Shown in pieces: positions 54,377 to 61,172 of a stretch of 64,000 nt of DNA. The DNA is from Qipengyuania aquimaris (GTDB lineage: Bacteria > Pseudomonadota > Alphaproteobacteria > Sphingomonadales > Sphingomonadaceae): the NCBI RefSeq assembly GCF_009827445.1, contig NZ_WTYI01000001.1, positions 894,281-958,280 on the forward strand. The letters run 5' to 3'. Made by a program: the position numbers and the translations under genes. The stretch's first letter is position 1; each line of letters starts with the position of its first letter. Under the pieces are notes generated by a model. That model searched no databases, was not told the DNA's origin, and saw nothing but the letters and a program-made list of their open reading frames with translations.

Positions 54377-55149
54377 GCGGCCGCCTTGGAAAACAAACGG
54401 TAGAAATTTTCGGTCGTGTAGGTGCCAAGTTCCTCAAGCGATTCACCGCGTAATTCGGCGATGAAACTTGCCGTGTCACGCACATACCCTGGCTCGCACG
54501 GTTTCCCGCGATGCGGCACTGGTGCGAGAAATGGGCTATCCGTTTCAACGAGAAGGCGCCCGGAAGGAACTGCCTTCGCAACCTCCTGCAAATCCTTGGC
54601 ATTCTTGAAGGTCACGATCCCGGATATCGAAATGGAAAGACCGAGCTTCAGGACCGCCTCACCGAATGCGGCCGATGCCGTGAAGCAATGGATGAGCGCA
54701 GGGAACGCCCCCTTCTCCATCTCGTTGGTCAGGATCGAGAGCGTATCGTCTTCGGCGTCGCGCGTGTGAATGATGACCGGCAAACCGGTCTCGCGCGCAA
54801 CGTCGATATGAATGCGGAAAAGCCGCTGCTGCTCTTCGCGATCCGAGTGATCGTAATAGTAGTCGAGACCGGTTTCACCCAGCCCGATTACCCTTGGGTG
54901 GCTGGCCGCTTTGAGCAATTCCTCGCGGGTCAGATCGGGATGCTCATCGGCATTGTGCGGATGGATGCCGACGCTGGCCCACACATCGCTTTGCGCGGTC
55001 GCGGTCCCGATGACCTGGTCCCACTCGTCCCGCTTGGTGGAAATGTTGAGAAAGGCCCCTACCCCAGCGTTCCGGGCACGATCGAGAACGTCCGCCTGAT
55101 TTTCGACGAGGCCGTCGTATTCGAGGTGGCAATGGCTGTCGACGAGCAT
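54373..55149 (-). CDS. tatD: TatD-family metal-dependent deoxyribonuclease
   Basis: A 258-residue amidohydrolase-fold TatD. LVDSHCHLEYDGL gives the HxH metal ligands. VGIHPHNADEHPDL, GLGETGLDYYYDHSD, VIIHTRDAEDD and LVETDSPFLAPVPHRGKPCEP complete the active site. It is a 3'-5' exonuclease or DNA repair enzyme. It overlaps metG by 1 base (TGATG) and the MBL gene by 4. Confidence 0.96.
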   Translation of the reverse strand: MLVDSHCHLEYDGLVENQADVLDRARNAGVGAFLNISTKRDEWDQVIGTATAQSDVWASVGIHPHNADEHPDLTREELLKAASHPRVIGLGETGLDYYYDHSDREEQQRLFRIHIDVARETGLPVIIHTRDAEDDTLSILTNEMEKGAFPALIHCFTASAAFGEAVLKLGLSISISGIVTFKNAKDLQEVAKAVPSGRLLVETDSPFLAPVPHRGKPCEPGYVRDTASFIAELRGESLEELGTYTTENFYRLFSKAAA

Positions 55150-56711
55150 CAGGACGCCGTTTCCGCTTCGGGCAGTTCGAGCCGCGGGAATGCGGGCACC
55201 GGCTTCTCGATCGTGTGCCCCGAGGCGACGAGGGCCGGGAACCAGCCCTCGTCCGCGAGATCGCCGTAGGTTCGCCGGTCTGCCGCGACGCCCAGCTGGT
55301 CGAGGACCGCGGCGGCTTTGGTCGGGACCACGGGCTGGATTGCGATTCCAAGGTCGCGAATTGCAATGAAGAGGGTCTGCAGGACAGCCTGCATCCGGTC
55401 CGGATCGGATTTCTTCAATGCCCAGGGCGCCTGCTCGTCAACATAGGCGTTGCAGGCGAAAACTGCCTTCAGCCAGGCTTCGATGCCGACGCTGAAATTC
55501 AGTGCCTCGAACTCCTGGGGGAGAACCTCGCGGCAGGCATTCTGGACTGTGCCCAGCAACGCCTTGTCATCGCCATTGGCTTCGAAGTCTGTCAGCTTCC
55601 CGTCCATGTTCTTGTGGATCATCGAAAGCGTGCGCTGCGCGAGGTTGCCGAAGCTGTTCGCGAGCTCCGCATTCACTTTGTTTACAAGCGCTTCTGCGGA
55701 GTAGCTGCCATCCTTGCCGAATACGACCTCGGCCATCAGGAAGTAGCGCAGGGAATCCACACCGAACAGGTCGACCAGCTCGTTCGGGTCGGTGACATTA
55801 CCGGCGGACTTCGATTCCTTGACGCCTCGGTTGAGCAGGAAGCCGTGGCCAAAAACGTGCTGCGGCACGGGGATGTCGGCGCTCATCAGGAAGGCGGGCC
55901 AGTAGATCGTGTGGAAACGCACGATGTCCTTGCCGATTAGGTGGAGGCTGGCGGGCCAGTACTTTTCCCAGGCTTCGCCGACATCAGGATATCCGACACC
56001 CGTGATGTAATTGGTCAGCGCGTCGACCCAAACGTACATCACGTGATTGTCGTGGCCCGGTACTTTCACGCCCCAATCGAAACTGGTGCGACTGACGGAC
56101 AGGTCCTTGAGGCCGCCCTCTACGAAAGCGATCATCTCGTTGCGGCGGCTTGCGGGCTCCAAGAAACCCGGAGTTTTCAGCAGTTCAAGCAGCGGCTTGG
56201 CGTATTTCGATAGGCGGAAAAACCACGTCTCTTCTTCGGTCCATTCAACCGGAGTGCCTTGGGGAGACAGTTTTTCGCCCCCCTTCCCTTCGACGAGTTC
56301 CTTCTCGTCGTAATAGGCCTCGTCGCGGACCGAATACCAACCTTCGTAGCGGTCGAGATAGAGATCGCCCTTGGCCTCCATCGCCTGCCAGATGGCGCGA
56401 CTGGCCTTATGATGATCCTCGTCGGTGGTCCGAATGAACCGGTCGTAGGTAATATCAAGCCGATCGAACAAGTCCCTGAAGGCACCCGACATTTCATCAG
56501 CTAACTCGCGCGGGGTCTTGCCAAGGTCGCGGGCCTTCTGGGCCATCTTGAGCCCGTGTTCATCTGTCCCGGTCTGGAACCGCACGTCCCGACCCATAAG
56601 GCGCTGGAAGCGAGCGATGACGTCTGCAGCGATTGTCTCGTAGGCATGGCCGATATGCGGCTTGCCGTTGGGATAGTGGATCGCGGTGGTAATATAGAAA
56701 GGATCAGCCAT
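55149..56711 (-). CDS. metG: Methionyl-tRNA synthetase
   Basis: 520 residues, class I synthetase. HIGH motif: GKPHIGHAYETIAAD. KMSKS-type motif: GVKESKSAGNVTDPN. No CxxC zinc knuckle is visible between the conserved blocks, and the C-terminal dimerisation domain is missing, placing it in the short MetG type found in B. subtilis-like lineages and alphaproteobacteria. I chose the ATG at 56711. It overlaps holB by 8 bases and tatD by 1. Confidence 0.96.
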   Translation of the reverse strand: MADPFYITTAIHYPNGKPHIGHAYETIAADVIARFQRLMGRDVRFQTGTDEHGLKMAQKARDLGKTPRELADEMSGAFRDLFDRLDITYDRFIRTTDEDHHKASRAIWQAMEAKGDLYLDRYEGWYSVRDEAYYDEKELVEGKGGEKLSPQGTPVEWTEEETWFFRLSKYAKPLLELLKTPGFLEPASRRNEMIAFVEGGLKDLSVSRTSFDWGVKVPGHDNHVMYVWVDALTNYITGVGYPDVGEAWEKYWPASLHLIGKDIVRFHTIYWPAFLMSADIPVPQHVFGHGFLLNRGVKESKSAGNVTDPNELVDLFGVDSLRYFLMAEVVFGKDGSYSAEALVNKVNAELANSFGNLAQRTLSMIHKNMDGKLTDFEANGDDKALLGTVQNACREVLPQEFEALNFSVGIEAWLKAVFACNAYVDEQAPWALKKSDPDRMQAVLQTLFIAIRDLGIAIQPVVPTKAAAVLDQLGVAADRRTYGDLADEGWFPALVASGHTIEKPVPAFPRLELPEAETAS

Positions 56712-57654
56712 TGCGGCGCTCGCTAGCCGCCCCTGCTGCAGCGAGCAAGGTGCCGATTTCCATCGCAAGCAATCCGGGGTCGAAATTGTATGTCGGTTGC
56801 TCGCCGGTCAGGCGCACGAGTTCGCTATGTGTTTCCACCAGCTTGCGGGGATCGGCACCGGCATGGTCCACCCTTTCCGCCAGGATCGCGCGGGCGAGAT
56901 CGAGGATGGCCTGCAGCCTCGGGATGTCCTGCTTGGCCCCGATGACGCCAGCCAGTTCGCCACGAAGCGCAAAATCCCTGTCTCCCTTGTCGATGATCGC
57001 CCGCATCAAGCGCGCAGCAGACCCGAGATCCCGTTCGACGAAGGACAGGGCGGCGCCGGGAGACCCGGCAGCGGCGTCGATGGAGGCATCTCTCGTTGCA
57101 ATGTCGGCATCAGGGGCGAGCTCCCGGAGCAACGCGTCCATTTGCTCCTTGGAAAGCGTGGGAAAGCGCACGGTCCGGCAGCGAGAGCGAATGGTCGGCA
57201 AAAGACGCGCGGGACTATGCGCGACGAGCAGGAAGAACGTTCCTTCCGGCGGCTCTTCGAGGCTCTTCAAAAGAGCGTTCGATGCCCCGGTTTCCATATC
57301 GTCCGCAGGGTCGATTATAACGGCCCTTCGGCTTCCCATGGTGGGCCGCGTCGTCAAGCGTCGCTGGATCTCGCGAACCTGCTCCACCTTGATACCGCGG
57401 GCTAGGTCATAGGGTTTACCGTCGTCGCGCTTCTTTGCCTCTTCCTTGTTCTTCGGACCGTAGGTGAGCGTAAGGATGTCGGGATGGTCCCCGAAGCCTG
57501 GATCCACACCGACGAGTTCCCTCGCGGCAGCTTGGGCAAAACTGGCCTTGCCCAGCCCTTTCTTACCCGCCAGCAGCCAGGCGTGATGCATCCGCGCGCC
57601 GCCCAATGCCGATCGCCATTCGGCCCAGGCATCATCGTGACCGACGAGGCTCAA
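56704..57654 (-). CDS. holB: DNA polymerase III subunit delta-prime
   Basis: A 316-residue clamp-loader subunit of the AAA+ family that helps load the beta clamp at replication. HHAWLLAGKKGLGKASFAQAAAREL contains a modified Walker A (AGKKGLGKAS). The sensor region DDMETGASNALLKSLEEPPEGTFFLL and the SRC motif in TIRSRCRTVRFP are typical. It is coupled to tmk (4-base overlap) and metG (8 bases); the tmk-holB-metG-tatD order is widely conserved. Confidence 0.94.
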   Translation of the reverse strand: MSLVGHDDAWAEWRSALGGARMHHAWLLAGKKGLGKASFAQAAARELVGVDPGFGDHPDILTLTYGPKNKEEAKKRDDGKPYDLARGIKVEQVREIQRRLTTRPTMGSRRAVIIDPADDMETGASNALLKSLEEPPEGTFFLLVAHSPARLLPTIRSRCRTVRFPTLSKEQMDALLRELAPDADIATRDASIDAAAGSPGAALSFVERDLGSAARLMRAIIDKGDRDFALRGELAGVIGAKQDIPRLQAILDLARAILAERVDHAGADPRKLVETHSELVRLTGEQPTYNFDPGLLAMEIGTLLAAAGAASERRNG

Positions 57655-58292
57655 GGGCGCGCCTCCGGCAACATCGGAGAGAGGGCGGCAAGAACGCGCT
57701 GGTGCACTTCCTCCACGGTTCCCTCTCCGTCGATAATTCGGAAGCGGTCGGGCTCTTCGGACGCGAATGCTTCGAAGGCGGAATTCACAGCGAGGTGATA
57801 GCTGTCATCGCGACCGCCGATGGCATCCGTCTCGTCGCCGTCTCGCGCGCGCAGGCGCTCTTGCACGTGATCCGCCGAAGCACTGAGAACGATCGTAGCA
57901 TCCGGCAGGAGACCATGACTTCCGATCGCATGAAGCTGGCGTACGGCAGCGTCACCCAGCTGCCCTGCCCTGCCCTGATATGCCCGGCTCGAATCCAGGT
58001 AGCGATCGCAAATGACCCATGACCCTTCCTGGATCGCCGGCCTGATCAGGCGTGCGACATGGTCCGAACGCGCGGCTGCGAACAATAGCGCTTCGGCTTC
58101 CGCTTCCCAGCCTTCCCCCGGCGGGTGGAGGAGCAGCTGACGAATAGCTTCCGCCCCCGGTGTTCCGCCTGGTTCGCGCGTGAGAACCGCCTTCAAGCCA
58201 CGTCCTTCGAGGAACTTGGCCAGCAAGCGCGCCTGGGTCGACTTGCCCATGCCTTCGCCACCCTCGAATGAAATGAAGCGCCCCTTGGTCAT
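57651..58292 (-). CDS. tmk: Thymidylate kinase
   Basis: 213 residues. It phosphorylates dTMP to dTDP. P-loop FEGGEGMGKSTQARLLAKFL, the DR(Y/H) motif in VICDRYLDSSRAYQG, and a LID region are present. I chose the ATG at 58292, which overlaps the stop of the upstream carboxypeptidase gene (ATGA) and has GGA 8 bases before it; an ATG at 58301 would add three residues. It overlaps holB by 4 bases. Confidence 0.96.
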   Translation of the reverse strand: MTKGRFISFEGGEGMGKSTQARLLAKFLEGRGLKAVLTREPGGTPGAEAIRQLLLHPPGEGWEAEAEALLFAAARSDHVARLIRPAIQEGSWVICDRYLDSSRAYQGRAGQLGDAAVRQLHAIGSHGLLPDATIVLSASADHVQERLRARDGDETDAIGGRDDSYHLAVNSAFEAFASEEPDRFRIIDGEGTVEEVHQRVLAALSPMLPEARP

Positions 58293-59449
58293 CGCAGCCA
58301 TCCGCGAAACCCGTTTGCCACCCGGTCAAGAAAGCCCGCTTCACCCACATCCGCTGCGGCGTGCAGTGGTATACGATATTCCGGCATACCTTCTGCCTGA
58401 ATTAGAAGTTCGGCGACTTGCTCGTTTTCCGCAATCGGCGCGCGGAGCGGCCCGCGATAGCTGATGGTCACCTCGATCCTGGGATCGGCGCTGCCCGGAA
58501 GACTGACGTACACTCCACCCGGTGCGACGAGATCCACTGTACCGGCGTCGCCACCTTGAACCTGCGCTTCTCCGACGATTGCCCCCCTTCCCAGCAGCTG
58601 CTTTTGCTGAAATTCACGAAAACCCCATTCGAGTAGCTCTCGCGAAGCGCGGTCACGCACGGAGGAGCGGGGACTACCTGCTACCACCATGACAAGGCGC
58701 CGTCCGTTTCGCTCCGCCGAACCGAGAAATCCGTAGCCCGCCTGGTTGGTGAAGCCTGTCTTGATCCCGTCGGCACCGCGCACACCGCCCGAGATAGGAT
58801 CGTGGTTGGGCTGAGTAATATCGTTGTAGGTATATTCGGTCCGCCCGACATAATGCCGGTACTTGGAGGGATGCCTGCCGATCATCGATGCAGCAAGTGT
58901 GCCCAGATCGCGCGCGGTCGTGAACGTCTTGCCGTTGTCCATCCAGCCATTAGGTGTCCCGAAGTGACTGTCGCGCATGCCGATTTCGCGCGCCTTCGCG
59001 TTCATTTCGGATACCCATGCATCGATCGAACCTGCTGCCCCGTGAGCCAAGGCCGCCGCGCCGTCGTTTGCAGAAACCGTCGTGACCCCATGGATAAGTT
59101 CGTCGACCGTCACGCGGGCACGGTTTGGCAAAAACATGGTGGAGCCCACGTTATTCCACTCATCCCATACTTCCGGGTCGACGGTGAAAACCTGCCGGGG
59201 CACCAGTCGCCCTTCCTCGATCCATTCGAAAGCGAGGAAGGTCGTCATGACCTTGGTAATAGACGCCGGCATAAATCGCCTGTCACCTTCCCGCGACAGC
59301 AGGACCTGCCCGCTCGTAAGGTCCAGCAAATAGGCGATCGGCGCATCCTCTGTCGCCGGAGGCTGGACACTCTCCACCTGGGCGGAAAGCGGTTGGGCGG
59401 CGAGAATGCTGGCGGTCGCATATGCGATCAAGCGGGTCGGTATCGGCAA
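58289..59449 (-). CDS. D-alanyl-D-alanine carboxypeptidase (PBP5/6-like)
   Basis: A 386-residue penicillin-binding protein of the DacA/DacC family that trims the terminal D-Ala of peptidoglycan pentapeptides. The signal peptide MPIPTRLIAYATASILAAQ is followed by the mature part. The catalytic SxxK is S63-K66 in PASITKVMTT, then S-x-N in TTVSANDGAAALAHG, and K-T-G in DGIKTGFTNQAG. The C-terminal PBP5_C domain precedes an amphipathic tail ending VANGFRGWLR. The start is TTG (59447-59449); no good ATG is nearby. First gene of the dac-tmk-holB-metG-tatD-MBL operon. Confidence 0.94.
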   Translation of the reverse strand: MPIPTRLIAYATASILAAQPLSAQVESVQPPATEDAPIAYLLDLTSGQVLLSREGDRRFMPASITKVMTTFLAFEWIEEGRLVPRQVFTVDPEVWDEWNNVGSTMFLPNRARVTVDELIHGVTTVSANDGAAALAHGAAGSIDAWVSEMNAKAREIGMRDSHFGTPNGWMDNGKTFTTARDLGTLAASMIGRHPSKYRHYVGRTEYTYNDITQPNHDPISGGVRGADGIKTGFTNQAGYGFLGSAERNGRRLVMVVAGSPRSSVRDRASRELLEWGFREFQQKQLLGRGAIVGEAQVQGGDAGTVDLVAPGGVYVSLPGSADPRIEVTISYRGPLRAPIAENEQVAELLIQAEGMPEYRIPLHAAADVGEAGFLDRVANGFRGWLR

Positions 59450-59579
59450 ACGTTTCCACGCCGGCTGCCCGGCGTTCCCAATGACTGTTCGAACTCGGCT
59501 ACAGGTATAGCCAAACCCGCTACACTTGGCGAGTTGCCCTCCGACCTTTCCACCGGACTAATCCGGCCGAGAGATTCCA

Positions 59580-60605
59580 CTAGCGAGCGATCTCGTCCGC
59601 CAGCAGACCAACGCTCATGGCGTAGTAGTTGGAGCAGTTGTATTCGAGGATCACGCGATAGTTCGAGGTGAGAAGCCAGGCAGGTGTGCCCGGACCGTCA
59701 GGCTGGAACAACGACACCATGGTGCCAGGTGCCAGCGGAATCTGCGGCTGAACTCCAAGCTCTCTCCATTCCTCGACGGTCTTGTACTGGCTGTGCCGCT
59801 CATGAACTCGCGAGCAGACAGGCGCTTCCAGCTTCGTGCGGTAGCGGTCGACATCGAAGCCAGACGGGACGTAGGCACTCACTCCCCATGGCTGGCCGGT
59901 CCGCCAGCCCGCATCGCGGAAATAATTCGCGATCGATGCCAACGCGTCCGCGCGGCTATTCATGATGTCGGCGCGCCCGTCGCCATTTCCGTCGGTGGCC
60001 AAACGAAGATAGACGCTTGGCAGGAATTGGGGATTACCGAACGCGCCTGCCCAACTGCCTTTTAGTTCCCTGCGCGAATATCCCTTGTCCGCCACCTTCA
60101 TGAGCGCCACCCACTCACCTGCGAACAACTCGCGCCTGCGGCCTTCCCAAGCGAGCGTAGCCAGTGCCTGAGAAAGGTCGAAGCCGCCCTTCACTGCACC
60201 GTAGGCAGTTTCGTGACCCCAGATCGCGATCAGGACTTCCCCCGGGACACCGAACCTCTGCTCTAGGGCAACCAGCTCGGAACGGGCATTGGCGTAGTTG
60301 CGCCGCCCACCGGAAATCCGCGCGTCATCGACGTGGGTAGCAATATACGGTGCGAGCGGCGGATATCCCGAGCGCGTCGGTGACCCGGGCTGGGACCGAT
60401 CGAGCTGGATAACGCGAGTATTGGGCTCGAGCCCTGCTGTCATCCGCTGCAGTGTCGCTTCGCTAACGCCCTCTGCCCTCGCCTGCGCGATCAGCAGCTG
60501 GAGATAGGCGTCGAAAGACATCTCCTGCGCCGCAGCAAGCGAAGCTGCGGAGCCAAGCAAGGCAGCGAACAAAAACGAGAAAACCGGGCGTCGTGTCATA
60601 GGCAT
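59580..60605 (-). CDS. Lytic murein transglycosylase (MltB/SLT-2 type)
   Basis: About 341 residues. A signal peptide (MTRRPVFSFLFAALLGSAAS, cleavage near AAQ) precedes the SLT domain. The catalytic glutamate is in IWGHETAYGAVKGGFDLS, and AGAFGNPQFLPSVYLRLATDGNGDGRADIMNS-type residues form the family signature, including a calcium-binding-like DGNGDG. The C-terminal part extends to ADEIAR. It cleaves peptidoglycan glycan strands. The starts at 60605 and 60599 are both plausible; a longer reading would enter the tRNA-Ser upstream region. Confidence 0.92.
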   Translation of the reverse strand: MPMTRRPVFSFLFAALLGSAASLAAAQEMSFDAYLQLLIAQARAEGVSEATLQRMTAGLEPNTRVIQLDRSQPGSPTRSGYPPLAPYIATHVDDARISGGRRNYANARSELVALEQRFGVPGEVLIAIWGHETAYGAVKGGFDLSQALATLAWEGRRRELFAGEWVALMKVADKGYSRRELKGSWAGAFGNPQFLPSVYLRLATDGNGDGRADIMNSRADALASIANYFRDAGWRTGQPWGVSAYVPSGFDVDRYRTKLEAPVCSRVHERHSQYKTVEEWRELGVQPQIPLAPGTMVSLFQPDGPGTPAWLLTSNYRVILEYNCSNYYAMSVGLLADEIAR

Positions 60606-60719
60606 AGCTTTGCAGTAGGACTGTGAACCTGAGATGTCATCCGTAACCCTACTATGGAAAACCATTGTCAGTTCCGGGATGACAAAGACACTTCGCAACG
60701 CTAGCGGGGATGGCGCGGC

Positions 60720-60809
60720 GGACAGGTGGCAGAGCGGTTGAATGCACCGGTCTTGAAAACCGGCAAGGGTGCAAGCCCTTCGTGGGTTCGAATCCCACCC
60801 TGTCCGCCA
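60720..60809 (+). tRNA. tRNA-Ser (anticodon TGA)
   Basis: A 90-base tRNA with a long variable arm. The acceptor GGACAGG/CCTGTCC, discriminator G and encoded CCA are present. The anticodon loop CTTGAAA gives TGA (reads UCA). The variable arm AAGGGTGCAAGCCCTT and T loop GGTTCGAATCC are clear. Confidence 0.97.
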
Positions 60810-61172
60810 ATTTCGATTGAAGGTGCCAAGATCGCACTTGTAACTATATTACCCAATCGATTAGCAATCTTTCTGTAGATTTCCGCCAAAATGCAGTTGA
60901 CTTTGCACGAGAGTTGACTCGTTCATCCAATGAGTTAACTTCTTGTTAACCCTTTTGGCAGGCGAGTCGTTTTCGAACCTGCACAATCAGGGACCAAATA
61001 AAATTCATGGGCCGCCTTGCGATGCAGACTTCGGACGAATGTCCGGGTGCGTCGAAGGCCTCTATTTCGCCTTCCTCCCGTCTGCCAAGCACGACGTGCA
61101 CCAATACACAGAGCGACCAGTAAAGGTCGCCTGGGGCCGCCTATCGCAACTCAAGGCTTTAGGGGATGAAGA
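60810..61172. other. Regulatory region upstream of the giant surface protein
   Basis: 363 bases with lower GC than the surroundings and no convincing gene. It contains a CtrA-type box (60935-60949) and a good ribosome-binding site AGGGGA (61161-61166) six bases before the ATG at 61173. A short open frame from 60943 to 61188 has no family features and ends inside the next gene, so I do not call it. Confidence 0.65.
60935..60949 (+). promoter_or_regulatory. CtrA-type binding site TTAA-N7-TTAA
   Basis: TTAA (60935-60938), seven bases, TTAA (60946-60949), followed by CC. This fits the CtrA consensus TTAA-N7-TTAAC exactly. CtrA controls cell-cycle, motility and surface genes in alphaproteobacteria. 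It lies 224 bp upstream of the start codon. A single hit can occur by chance, but position and sequence are good. Confidence 0.6.
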
